Shown in pieces: positions 45,401-55,700 of a stretch of DNA of 64,000 bases (its first letter is position 1; every line of letters begins with the position of its first letter). The position numbers and the translations under genes were made by a program. Origin of the DNA: Limnomonas spitsbergensis (Eukaryota > Chlorophyta > Chlorophyceae > Chlamydomonadales); the NCBI GenBank assembly GCA_037349105.1, contig JAYJMM010000117.1:1054001-1118000 (forward strand), read 5' to 3'. The notes below the pieces were generated by a model. That model saw only the letters and a program-made list of their open reading frames with translations. It made no database searches and was not told where the DNA came from.

Positions 45401-47073
45401 GTTAATACAAAGTTTACGCAACCATCCGCAGCCTTTTTCGAAAGGGCCAGGCAGAGCGAACCGGGAGGGAAGACAGCGATATGAAAAAAAAGAGGGGGGG
45501 GGAACCGCAAGAAAGCGACAGCGGCTAACGGCTTTGGTCCCATCTTTGGTTTCCGTTACCGTTGTCCCTCCATATGTTTCTGTTACTTTCGTTCCGCCTT
45601 CAATTTCTGTTACTCTCGTCCCACCATTGGTTTCTGTTACTTTTTCCCACCATTGGTTTCTGTTACTTGTTCTCACCATTGGTGTCTGTTACTTTTGTCC
45701 CACCGACGGTTTCTTCTGCCTGCCCCTCCCCTTCGCACTCCCCCGTTGCCTCCCTCCCTCCATTTCTGCTTCCCTCCCTCTCACCCCTCAGATTTGGCCT
45801 CACAGCCGTCAACCCTCTGCTGAGTAACGCCGTGGCGGTGCGCTCAGTCTCCAGCAGCCGCGACCCGGGGCTGCGCTCAGCCTCCAATGCAGTCCGCGTG
45901 CAGCTCTACCCGGACGGCATGCAGCTGCCGTACCAGGGCGGAGTCGTGGTGGTACAGCCGCTGGTGCTGACGCTGGCGGGCGGGGGGCTCATAGAGGAGC
46001 TCTGCAAGGGTGAGCCCTGCAGTGACGCACACGGATAGAAGCATGGCGGTGATGCAATCAGGTAGAAGCATGGCCGTGACCCGCAGTCTCTGGTACCTGT
46101 TTAACGTTTTGTACGATGACGGAATCCTGATGCCCTTCTTCGGCCTTCTCAAGTTGCAGTTGGGGGGTCAGGGTTTAAACCTAATCCTTTTACCTGAACC
46201 CTGCACCCCTCCTGCTATCTCAGGACTGCACGTTAAACTTAATCCCCAAACCCTCAAAACTCTTTATGCCTTCTTTCAGGGCTGCGCATCAAGGGCGCTG
46301 AGCTAAGCCGACGCACGCTGGAAGTGCGGACGTCGGCCATGCAGGTGAGGAGAGATCCAAAGGTATAGAACAGGGTTTAGGGCATGGTGGTACGATACGG
46401 CATGATACAGCTCAGGTTCAGCCAAATTGCCTTTTTGAGCAGGGCCCAGAGGTGTAACTTCATTGACTGATGGTGTGACGTCATTGACTGATGGTGTAAC
46501 TTCATTGACTGATGGTGTAACTTCATTGACTGATGGTGTGAGGTCATTGACTGACATCTGCACCGTGCCCCTACACCCCGCACGCTGTAGGTGCGCCATG
46601 TCCCCAAAGGCACCATCACAACCAACCGGGTCGATATGGGCGTCGGCTCCTTTGAGCTTTCGTTGTGGGGCACTCACGATGTTGCCACCGGCGCGCTAGA
46701 CATGGTGGTTGGGCTGCCGGCGTGCGTTCTGGATCAGCTCGGCGTGCGCGACCTGCCGGAGGGGTACATTCTGCCGGTGGCGCTGCGGGGCACTGTGGAC
46801 CGACCGGAGGTCGACTACCGGGCAGCCGCCAGGCGGATGGCAGGATTGGTCCTCCGACAGCAGCGCGTGGATGGGGAGGAGGAGGAGGCCAGGCGGCGGC
46901 TGGCGGGCGGCGCGGAGAGGGCGGGGATGGGCGGGTTTGGTTACAGGCTCGGGAAGGCGGTGCGGGCGGGCATCCAGGTGTTAGTGCCGCCTGCGTCGGA
47001 AGCGGAATTGGCCAAGGATATGGCACGGGTTCCGGTGCCGTGGGATCTGCCGCTGAGCCCCCACCAAGTGTGA
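36418..47073 (+). CDS. Organelle-targeted AsmA/TamB-like protein, nine exons
   Basis: Exons: 36418-36589, 37922-38008, 39161-39319, 41079-41589, 42092-42389, 44778-44899, 45792-46009, 46280-46344, 46591-47073 (TGA 47071-47073). Phases agree at all eight introns and total exactly 704 codons plus stop. Residues 1-40 are rich in Ser, Ala and Arg without acids, transit-peptide-like ([20 protein letters not shown]). A hydrophobic span at about 50-68 ([20 protein letters not shown]) follows. Next come [20 protein letters not shown] and [20 protein letters not shown], a pattern typical of N-terminal AsmA/TamB-like beta-groove proteins. An acidic/Gly-Ala low-complexity insert lies at about 165-275. 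Residues 590-650 ([20 protein letters not shown]) resemble the end of such proteins. Inferred role: envelope-membrane-anchored lipid-transfer or protein-assembly type factor of chloroplast or mitochondrion. The gene structure is sure; the family is tentative. A short exon between 39319 and 41079 may be missing. Confidence 0.7.
36590..36910 (+). repeat. ~36-bp repeats of exon-1 end/donor of TamB-like gene
   Basis: The real junction GTGGCAGTGGCGG|GTGAGT, followed by CTAGGGG, is followed by about nine variants (AGTGGCGGTTGAGCTCAGGG, GGTGGCAGGTGACTTTAGGG, AGTGGCAGGTGAGTTTAGGG). The GTGAG donor and the following TAGGG are kept in several. Confidence 0.75.
36911..37300 (+). other. Intron 1 remainder of TamB-like gene
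   Basis: Contains a few repeats of ATTTAATTTAACCCTTTCCC type at 36945-37140. No exon signal. Confidence 0.5.
37310..37760 (+). repeat. CTTCAGCTACACTTCAGCGC repeats
   Basis: About 450 bases of CTTCAGCTACA, CTTCAGCGCACCTCCGCTAC units with a higher order of 30-60 bases, in intron 1 of the TamB-like gene. The same CAGCTACACTTCAGC text occurs at 6220-6840 and 7535-7710 in the oxoprolinase gene and at the 5' edge of dispersed family A. Confidence 0.85.
38009..38180 (+). repeat. Copy of exon-2 end plus donor of TamB-like gene
   Basis: The real junction AACCGGATGTCTCCAG|GTGAGCAAGGGTGGGTG is echoed at 38099-38140 by GGGTGTCCCCAG|GCAAGCAAGGGGTGGG, preceded by AACCGCTATCATC. The donor GT has become GC. 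An AACCCTAA tract lies between them. Confidence 0.75.
38334..39094. mobile_element. ~760-bp MITE-like element with 26-bp terminal inverted repeats
   Basis: The left end ACCATAGATTTGATTTGCCT (26 bases to TTCCCTC) and the right end GAGGGAAGGCTAACCGAATC..TACGGT agree at 22 of 26 positions when inverted. Both flanks are TA-rich (TATATA / TATGTATG). The interior has GCTGCCCTTGGGGCAAAATC repeats and ATGAGAGATCGAAACCAGAA repeats, and no transposase. A short relative lies at 8415-8609. Non-autonomous DNA transposon is the best reading. Confidence 0.6.
39340..40650 (+). repeat. ~30-bp minisatellite derived from donor-proximal sequence, ~30 copies
   Basis: From 39680 on, units of GTGAGTGTGAGCAGCTGGTT plus GGGGGGTGGGG. 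Upstream (39340-39680) are less regular relatives (GGTGAGGAGCTGGTTTGGGT) leading back to the exon-3 donor text GCAG|GTAAGGGGCTGGTTGGGG at 39317-39340. AGACTGCGGGTGAGGGGCTC at 39505-39530 copies the exon end with donor. Every unit starts with a good donor sequence, GTGAGT. Confidence 0.9.
41590..42091 (+). repeat. Three to four upstream copies of TamB-like exon-5 start (~148-bp period)
   Basis: The segment CAG|GGACACGGTGGGCGAGCAC..GGTGGCAGGCCATCAAGGACTGG occurs at 41811-41870. CAG|AGACATGGTGGGCGAGCAC with GGTGACAGG (in-frame TGA) occurs at 41943-42010. A partial GGTGGCAGGCCCTCAAGGAC occurs at 41680-41700. The real exon at 42092-42389 is the last and only copy continuing to [16 protein letters not shown]. 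Each copy keeps an acceptor and the pyrimidine-poor TGTACCGCCTGTACTGC lead. Confidence 0.9.
42390..42700 (+). repeat. Copy of exon-5 end plus donor, and CCCTGAA tract
   Basis: The real junction GAGCCTGGAATCCTCCAG|GTAGGATC is copied at 42597-42625 as GAGCCTGGAATCCTGCAG|GTAGGATC. Between and after the copies is CTGAACCCTGAAC text, a decayed telomere-like tract. Confidence 0.85.
42700..42985 (+). repeat. GTACATAGAG / GCGGTACAT short repeats
   Basis: Irregular TGCGGTACATAGATGTACAT text preceding the 54-bp array in intron 5 of the TamB-like gene. Confidence 0.55.
42985..44245 (+). repeat. 54-bp minisatellite, ~23 copies
   Basis: Unit TATATGGTTTAGGGTTTGAG, then CTAACTACCTAATGCACCGG, then AAGGGGTATCAGAC. 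It contains the telomere-like GGTTTAGGGTTT. Substitutions cluster at the variable GCACC/GGACC/GGGCC site. Intron 5 of the TamB-like gene. Confidence 0.95.
44246..44777 (+). repeat. CCGCCTGGCAAA / TCGCCCACCC repeats before exon 6
   Basis: Imperfect ~60-bp repeats (CTCGCCTGCCATCC, CTTTCGCCCACC) and a duplicated block GTCACACTCCRTCRCCYGCC at 44605 and 44668, each followed by GTGGTAT. No exon before 44778. Confidence 0.6.
44900..45540 (+). other. Intron 6 of TamB-like gene, first part
   Basis: No exon. CTCCACCATGGGATGGGATG with GTAGCTGAAGCGCAGTTAAA is duplicated at 45235 and 45320. The GGGCGGCCACCACTGGGCCG stretch at 44975-44998 is a small palindrome-like motif. Confidence 0.5.
45540..45715 (+). 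repeat. ~26-bp pyrimidine-rich repeat before exon 7
   Basis: GTTTCTGTTACTTTCGTCCC ACCATTG-type units, about six, forming an extended polypyrimidine region upstream of the acceptor at 45791. Confidence 0.8.
46440..46565 (+). repeat. 21-bp repeat, ~5 copies, before last TamB-like exon
   Basis: TTCATTGACTGATGGTGTAA plus C. The first unit follows GAGCAGGGCCCAGAGGTGTA, which is the end motif of dispersed family B. Confidence 0.9.
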
Positions 47074-47370
47074 TTTGACACTTGTGTCCACTTACTGATT
47101 GGGTGTCGGTGCTGTGGGTTCTGTCGCTAAGCACTCACCAAGCGTGATTTGACACTTGTGTTGGGTTACTGTCCGGGTGCTGGTGCCGTGGGACCTGCCA
47201 CTGAGCACCCACAAAGCGTGATTCGACACTTGTGTCCTCTTACTGATTGGGTGCCGGTGCTGTGGGACCTGCCACTGAGCACCCACCAAGTGTGATTCGA
47301 CACTTGTGACATGTTACTGATTGGGTGCCGGTGCTGTGGGTTCTGCCCCTGAGCACCCACGAATCGCCAC
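47074..47370 (+). repeat. ~75-bp repeats of the last coding segment after the stop codon
   Basis: GTGCCGTGGGATCTGCCGCTGAGC..CACCAAGTG|TGA of the C-terminus is echoed four times at about 47110, 47180, 47255 and 47330 (GTGCTGTGGGACCTGCCACT, GAGCACCCACCAAGTGTGAT). This is the same exon-edge duplication, here at the 3' end of the last exon. Confidence 0.85.
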
Positions 47371-47466
47371 CTGGTAAGGGCGCTTCTAATCGACACAGTT
47401 GGGTACTGAATGCTGTGATGAAGTCTGGAGTTCGGTGCTGCCAGGACCAATTGGCAGGCTTGATCC

Positions 47467-47471
47467 TGTAA
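47467..47471 (+). terminator. Candidate TGTAA poly(A) signal of TamB-like gene
   Basis: TGTAA about 390 bases after the stop, followed by a T-run. Another is at 47566. The TGTAA signal is usual in green algae. Confidence 0.4.
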
Positions 47472-48555
47472 TTGTTTTTTTCGTGCATGTACAAGATCTT
47501 CAAAAGCTAGTTATTTTACCGTACACAATATTACGTTTTATTCTGTGTGAAGATGCTTGAATATCTGTAACTGGGTTTCAAAACACGCATAAGGGGAAAG
47601 CACTTGCGGTACCTGACTTTGGTATGTGTTCTGGGCTATGAAGAACAACTGATATGGAGGAAGTAACTTTGCAGGGAGGCTTGGAAGTACGTGGCAGACA
47701 AATGCGACGGCAGAGTGGATCCGGGTATGGATCAAGTGTGTCCCCCTGATCAAGTGTTACCCCCTGACCGCAGATTTGTGTGCGAAACCCTTTGCTTTAA
47801 GGCCATAGTAGGGCCCAAACCTGGGGTCTAAGACTCCATGGTTTGTGCTGAGTACCGTACTCAAGTCGCACCCTCTCATAAATCCAGATGATCTATGGAG
47901 TGTGCTTGTTTAATATCCACTTTAAAACTCAAATTTGCTCTCCTTGATGTCTCCGCTCGCTGCCCCCTCGCTAGGATCCCTTCCACAGAGCTCCCTTGTG
48001 ATACCAGTACTGTCCTGATCATGATGAAGGTGAAGAGGAAGATCGGCAAGGTAATAGAATTCGTACCACGAACCCCCAATGCATCGTATGACACACGCTG
48101 CCGGCCACGTCCAGGTGAGAAGTGTCAGCCTCTGGGTCATATTCCAGGGTACGCGCGCTATGATAAGAGCTCGTACGCTCAGCAAGAAAGACGTTGGAGG
48201 TTGCAACGCTGGCCGTTTCTGCCCTTAACCCTAAAACTAGGCAAGGGGGGATGTCCCAAGGTGTGGAATATGGTACTAACATTTTATATTTATAAAATTG
48301 GTAATTGATATGCACATAGACAGCCTTAAACCTAATGCCAGAGTGCGGCTACCTTCTGTTGGGATGTGCTTATTTTAAATAATAGTTCTTGTCCAAGGAG
48401 CCTCCCATGAGTCAGTGACTCCTGTTGCTTGCAGGAAGCCCTGTAGGCAGCATTATTTGCAAAGTTCACGGAACACACGTTGATTCGTATGCTTTTAGGG
48501 AAGTTCTTTTGCGCCTCCCTGTTCTATTTCTTTCTCCTCTAGCCTAGAGTTCCTT

Positions 48556-48770
48556 TTGCTCCTGACCAGACAGTCGGGCGGCCACGCAGCCAAGTCTTTT
48601 CAGCATCGCCCAGAGGTGTCATGTCATCGTCACGTTGCTCCGATCACTCAGCCCTATTAGCCTCACTCAGCCGCGATTTTAGCAGGGGTCAATGACGGTA
48701 CACCTCTGGGCCCTGCTTAAAGTGGTGTGGCCGCGTGGGCGCCTAACTAAAGGGTTGGGAGGAAAGAACG
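48556..48770. repeat. Dispersed family B, inverted pair
   Basis: CAGTCGGGCGGCCACGCAGC.. through GCCCAGAGGTGT (48560-48630) is followed by its inverted relative ACACCTCTGGGCCCTGCTTA..GGCCGCGTGGGCGCC (48695-48755). Single relatives lie at 49385-49515 and 63395-63510. No open frame. Confidence 0.55.
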
Positions 48771-49384
48771 AAACAAACACAAGGGGATACCATCTGTGAC
48801 GTGTACTGATGTCAGGCCCATCACCACGTACTGCATCATCCGAGGAGCTTGCCCTGCATCCATCCGCTCAGTCAGAAACTGCTCCCCCGCCGCAACAGCG
48901 TTTTCATGTTGATCTTACTGAGCAGCAACGGCAGGCCCAGCGGGTATGCACCGCTCTTAAGTCTAAGCACGTTGCTCCCATCTCTTAACTGCAAGTGCAT
49001 GGAGATGAGGGCGTGACCAGAGAGGGCTAGACATATGGCAAGCAGGCAACGGCCATGACTCACGGAGCCCCTCAACGCCGCAAATACCCTTTTGCTGAAA
49101 ATCTCTACAAACTCAAAATCAATCAATGAAATACAGTGTTGTCCCTCAGCCAAAAGAAAGCAGGGTCAACAAGCATTGCAAGCTTCTCACTGCAACAAGC
49201 TTCTCACTGCAACAAGCTTCTCACTTCAACAAGCTTTTCACTGCAACAAGGGGCTCAACACGAGCTAGGCTCAACCTATGTGCTTGGACCTATTTAGAAG
49301 ATGCTAGCATAGGGGAAAACGTCACCTGGATGTTTCAATTGCCATCATCACAACTCCGGACCCTGAAAGGGTGGAGCGACCTAA

Positions 49385-49580
49385 AGTGCCTCCTCTACAT
49401 TCCTCCTTTCCCTGCCCCCCTCTACTATTCAATTGAATTCCTTTTCTCACGACCAAAGAGTTGGGTGCTCAAGCGGCCGCGCCGTTTAAGTATGGCCCAG
49501 GGGTGTGTAACATGAATAACCTGCTGTGATGGAGCGGGCTACTGAAGCCAAGTATGGCCCAGGGGTGTGTATCATGAATA
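49385..49580 (+). repeat. Dispersed family B copy with tandem end
   Basis: TTCCTTTTCTCACGACCAAAG, then CAAGCGGCCGCGCCG, then AAGTATGGCCCAGGGGTGTG. The last ~60 bases (AAGTATGGCCCAGGGGTGTG..GATGGAGC) are repeated once at 49550-49600. Confidence 0.5.
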
Positions 49581-49727
49581 ACCTGCTGTGATGGAGCTGG
49601 CTACTGAAGCCAAGTATACGCAACGCTTCATCCGGATCAGATCTCACAAACCATCAGCCGACCTTCCAGCCCATGCAACAGTGTTGCCTAAGCCTCCTTG
49701 TATCTGCCAGGAGCTACTTAAATCCTT

Positions 49728-52700
49728 TCAGCTGACTTTGCGCCCAGTTGCTCTCGCTTTGGAAGCCTTTTTTTCTGGCTGCTGCGGCCCCTGCTCGCCA
49801 CTTGCTGCGGCTTCGAGCTTGGCATCGGCGACAGCAGCTAATTTGGCAGCAGCCAGCGTTTTGACGGAGGCTTTGGGTTTCGAAACCAACGCAGCTGCTG
49901 CCGCGGCGGTGGCCGCAGCGGGAGCTTTCGCAACAGCAGGCGATTTGGCTGCGGCTCTGGATTTCGAGCCAGCAGTGCCGCCGTCTACGGGTAATTTTGA
50001 AGCAGCAGGTGCCTTAGCTGCAGCTTTGGGTTTCACAGCCGTTGGTGCCTTGACCGCGGCGGCGACGGCTGGTTTAGTAGCCGCCGGCGTTTTTGATGCA
50101 GGGCCTGCTGCCTCCTGCTGCTCCAGTTGAAGCAAGAACTGGACATGCTCCTTGACCACGGGCTGAATTGAAAGTCTTGACTGTGATACCAGGGGAGGCG
50201 AGGGTAGGATTAACAAAGGTAACACGACAAACATGATACAGCACAGCTGTAGCTGGATTGTACGAGCAAGGTCGCACGTTACAGCACAGGTTCAGCCGGA
50301 TTTACCACTAAGATAGCCATGGGCAGGTAGCACGAGACAGCACAATACGGCAAAGCTCTAGCCAGATTATGCTACAAAGGCAGCATGAGACAGCACGGTA
50401 CGGCATAGGTTTTGCCGTATTGTGCTACCTTGGTATACTGCATGAAACAGCACAGGTTGAGCTGAATTGTACTTCCAAGGAGGCATGATACGGCACAGGT
50501 TTAGCCGGATTGCACCACCAAGGTAGCACAGTCCTGCATGGCACGGAGGTTAAGCTGAAATGTACTTCCAAGGAAGCATCATCCGGCACAGGTTAAACTT
50601 ACTTAGTTACTTATGTTGCAAGAAAGTATGAGACGGCACAGGTTTAGCCGGATTGTGCTGCTATGGTAGGATGGATGGAAGGGGAAATGACATTCAATAA
50701 GTTGTGGCTGTGTCAGGAGAGGAGGGGTACGGAAGGGGGGCAGGGAACTTACAAACCCACTTAGCCGCCTGACCACTATCCCTCTTCTAAGGGCAGGAGT
50801 AAGACAGCCAGTAATCACTCAGAGTGATACACGAGTCAGAAATAAGTCACACTTACTAGGGTCGGTACTCTAGCGTAATCTGAAGCTGCCCAAGTGCCGT
50901 GCGTTTTTTATACGAATTCCCAGGGAGTCGGTTTGGGCCGCAAAATCCAAATGGCAACTGGAAATCCAAACCCTACCTGCTTGAACAGCGGCATGCCCTC
51001 CAACTGCCCCTCCTTGTGCAGCTTCAATTCGTCCAGCGGGATGTACCGCTCCGTCATGCGCACAAATCGAAAGTCCATCATGAACCTGGAACAGAGATGA
51101 TGAACAAGAAACTGTTAGCCATCGAAATCAGGATGGAAAACATCAGCAGGTGATCCGGCCAAATGTGATATGGCCCAGGTGATGTGACCTAAAGTGATCT
51201 GGCCAAATGTGATATGGCCCAGGTGATGTGACCTAAGGTGATCTGGCCAAATGTGATCTGGCCCAGGTGATCTGGCCAAAGGTGATCTAGCAAGCACTTG
51301 GATGAAAAACTGGCTTGGGCCAGATAGGGAGAGATGCGGCAAATTAAGGGGGCCAGTCTCAAACTTGGGTCTGAATTTAACCCTTAGATTTTCCAGCTGA
51401 CACAAAATATGAAACCCACACTCTGCAATCCTTGCATAAAATTCAAAAATACTCCACAACACATGACAAAATGGGAACAAGCACTCAGCAATGCAGTAAC
51501 AAAATGGAATACACACTCAGCAATGCATTAGTAAAATGGAATACACACTCAGCAATGCATTAGTAAAATGGAATACACACTCAGCAACGCATCAGAACAA
51601 AAGAATAAGTACGGAATGAGGGGTGTCCATTGAACACAGGGGAATTGAATTATTGTGTGGAGCAGGCACCCACCACTTGGGGTCCTCAGGAGTGCTGCAG
51701 CGGGAATCCAGTTGGCAGTTGGCAGTTGGCAGTTGGTCCAAGAGGGTTGAAATCCATGCATTCCCAGCAGGGCAGCGGTTCGCGAAGTGATTCATGCGAA
51801 TGGCCAAGGCGGACAGGGGGAAGAGAGGGGCAGTTATTACGTTACAGCAGAGGGCAGAGGGGGATAAGGAGGGGAGAGGGGTAAGGGAAAGGGCAATGTC
51901 GGCATCAGGCCCCGGGCACAGGGGGCATCAAGAGCCATTTGACACTATCAAATTGAGCGCAGGACCTGCAGCAGTCTTTATTTTTTCGAGACTCAGCTAC
52001 GCATCAGCTAAACTCTGGCCTTTGTCCGGTGGCCACATTTGTGGCCAGCCATGTTGCTGTGTCCTACAGTTGTCCAGTCCACGTTTGGTCCAAATCGGGC
52101 CCTCGGTGGCCTGCCTAAGGTTTGACAGGTAGCCGATAAAAGAGACCGGAAAAAGAGACACCGACCAGCAGCAATCCAGCTGGCCAGCATTCATAGAATG
52201 TACCATGGACATCGGGTTGAAGGTAAATGACCATAGGGGTCTTACTTAAGTGCAGGATAAATGGCAAAATATCAAGGGTTTATGGGTTTATGGGTTTATG
52301 GGTTTATGCCTGTTGGTCGCTCGAAAGCTTTGAAGGAACCCACGGCTCAAATATCCTAACATAGTTTAGGATACAGGTTTAGGGTTTAGGGCCGCGTTTG
52401 GTCCCGCACCTCTTGGGGTCGAAATACTTGTTGCTCTCATCCCAAGACATGAAGTCGGGATAGGCCTGCAGATCAAATATAGGGCAGTAGGTTTCCAGTT
52501 GGTTTCAAATAGGTTTCAAATACAGGGCAGCAGGTTTAAAACATAAAACAATTGGCAAGGTCAAACTGATGCTACAAGGTCAAACTGATGCTACAAGGTC
52601 AAACTGATGCTACAAGGTCAAACAAGGCCGCACAAATAAAGAAATATAAACACCGGTAATACCTCAGTGCGCTCAAGCGTCAATGGAGGAAATTGTGCGT

Positions 52701-55700
52701 CACACTGGGTACCGTATAACCGAATAGGGTTCGCGCACCCCTGGTTTGAATAGTTTATCAAATCGTCCGCGCAGCAAAAAAAGGCATGTGTCCGCGCAGC
52801 GCTTTTACCGCGCAGCAGTTATTTTGAGCAAATGGTTTTATCTCCTGAGCGCGCAGCCCTTCAGATATCCGCTCCTGTCCGCTCACCCTCCAAATAATTA
52901 ATTAATTGTGGAGTGAAACCGGTTCTACGGTACCCTGGCAAGACAGGGGGTAACAAACAGGGCCATGCGGTAATAATAATAAGATTAATGTGCCGCAAGG
53001 CGTTGATTGAGAAAGCTACCTATCAAATATGGCCATGGCGGTATTAAATGAATAAATAAATAATGAACCCCGAGGCATCTATGGAGGAAGCTATCCGTAA
53101 AAAGGGTTGTAATGATTAAAATAAATAATTAGCCCTGAGGCCTGGATCACGGAGGCTACTAATCAAACAAGGCCATGCTAAATATATAAATCAATATGGT
53201 AATAGGCCCTGAAAAGAGTAAATAAAGGAAGCCACGCATCAAGCAGGGTACGGCTGCATGACACGTGAAGCTAATTAAGCATGGTTGCAATTAAAAAGCA
53301 ATCAAATACAAAATAATACGCCCTGAGTCATGGATCAGGGAAGCCACACACCAAGCAATGCCACAATCAATATATAAATAAATTATATGCCCCGAGGCGA
53401 AAATGAAGGAGGCCACACATCAATCCTTTGCAGGACAAGTGGGGCTGAAAATGGTGTCGTTATCAAATCATAATAATTAAATCAAAATAACTAGATAAAT
53501 CATAATACGCTTTGAGGCATGGATCAAGGAAGCCACTTGTCCAAAAGGACCATGCGCATTGTCGCTACCAGGGTCATGCGTGCCGCAAAGCATAGGTGGG
53601 ACGAATGCTCAATACTATAGTAGGAGACAGGGATGGCCAGGTGCAAGGTGGGGCCTAGGTCGCAAGAGCTATTATTACTCACACACCCCTCCTTTTCAGG
53701 CCGAAAAGCTTCCAGAATCATCTAAAAGGCCTTGGCATGGCTACAGCATTGAAAGCAGGTTATCAAGCAGCAGCCAATGCTGCGTGATGCCTGACCCCTG
53801 GCTTGTGACCTGTTGAACCTTAAACCCTTGAACTTGACTTACGGCCTTCGGCCTATTGAACCTTACACCCTGAACCCTGAACCCTAACCACTGATCCGCA
53901 TAACCCCAGGCCTGTACTGCTATTGTTCACCTCTCGTGCCACCTCCACAGTAAAGCAAGTACTGCTGCGTGATGCCTGACCCCTGGCCTGTGGCCTATTG
54001 TACCTCAGGTCAGGAGTCGGGCATCATACAGCAGTGTCTCAAGCCTGCCTTGCTCCTGCTCACCTCTCAGGCCACCTCCACAATAAAGCAAGCACTGCTG
54101 CTTGATGCCTGACCCCTCGTCTGTGACCTGCAGAACCTCAGGTCAGGGGTCAGGCATCACACAGCAGTGCCTCAGGCCTGTCCCGCTCCTGCTCACCTCT
54201 CAGGCCACCTCCACAATAAAGCAAGCACTGCTGCTTGATGCTTGACCCCTCGTCTGTGACCTGCAGAACCTCAGGTCAGGAGTCAGGCATCACACAGCAG
54301 TGCCTCAGGCCTGTCCCGCTCCTGCTCACCTCTCAGGCCACCTCCACAATAAAGCAAGCACTGCTGCTTGATGCCTGACCCCTCGTCTGTGACCTGCAGA
54401 ACCTCAGGTCAGGAGTCAGGCATCACACAGCAGTGACTCAGGCTTGTCCCGATCCTGCTCACCTCTCAGGCCAGCTCCACAATAAAGCAAGCACTGCTGC
54501 GTGATGCCTGACCCCTGGCCTGTGACCTACAGAACCTTAAACCCTTAAACATGACCCCTGCCTTGTGACCTACAGAACCTTAAACCCTTAAACATGACCC
54601 CTGGCTTGTGACCTACAGAACCTTAAACCCTTAAACACGACCCCTGGCCTGTGACCTGCAGAACCCCAGGCCTGCCCCACTACTGCTCACCTCTCGAGCC
54701 ACCTCCACAATAGCGCATATCCCGGGCACCTTGCAGCTGGACTGGTAGAAGAAGATCTGGTCGCCGGCACGCATGCTGCGCATGTGGTTGCGCGCCTGGT
54801 GGTTGCGTATGCCTGAAAGGGAATCAAGAGGGGGCAGTGAGGAGTGTGCATTGAGGAGCAGGGGGCTGTGAGGGGCACTGATGACTAGGCTTGTTTGCTG
54901 CGCATGTGGTTGCGCGCCTGGTGGTTGCGTATGCCTGAAAGGGAATCAAGAGGGGGCAGTGAGGAGTGTGCATTGAGGAGCAGGGGGCTGTGAGGGGCAC
55001 TGATGACTAGGCTTGTTTGCTGCGCATGTGGTTGCGCGCCTGGTGGTTGCGTATGCCTGAAAGGGAATCAAGAGGGGGCAGTGAGGAGTGTGCATTGAGG
55101 AGCAGGGGGCTGTGAGGGGCACTGATGACTAGGCTTGTTTGCTGCGCATGTGGTTACGCACCTGGTGGTTGCGTATGCCTGAAAGGGAATCAAGAGGGGG
55201 CAGTGAGGAGTGTGCATTGAGGAGCAGGGGGCTGTGAGGGGCACTGATGACTAGGCTTGTTTGCTGCGCATGTGGTTACGCGCCTGGTGGTTGCGTATGC
55301 CTGAAAGGGAATCAAGAGGGGGCAGTGAGGAGTGTGCATTGAGGAGCAGGGGGCTGTGAGGGGCACTGATGACTAGGCTTGTTTGCCGCGCATGTGGTTA
55401 CGCACCTGGTGGTTGCGTATGCCTGAAAGGGAATCAAGAGGGGGCAGTGAGGAGTGTGCATTGAGGAGCAGGGGGCTGTGAGGGGCACTGATGACTAGGC
55501 TTGTTTGCCGCGCATGTGGTTACGCACCTGGTGGTTGCGTATGCCTGAAAGGGAAGAGGGGGCTGTGAGGTGTAAAGAATGGGGCACTGAGGGGCACTGA
55601 TAGCTAGGCTTGTTTGCTGCGCATGTGGTTACGCGCCTGGTGGTTGTGTATGCCTAGGGAGCAAGACAAGGGGGCAGTGAGGAGCAGGTGGTTGTGAGGG

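Larger units (their letters stand above)
47074..49727. other. Convergent intergenic region
   Basis: Between the 3' ends of the TamB-like gene (plus) and the EVE gene (minus). It holds the 75-bp repeats, dispersed family B copies (48556-48770, 49385-49580) and a short CAACAAGCTTCTCACTG array at 49185-49250. No coding region is supported. Confidence 0.55.
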
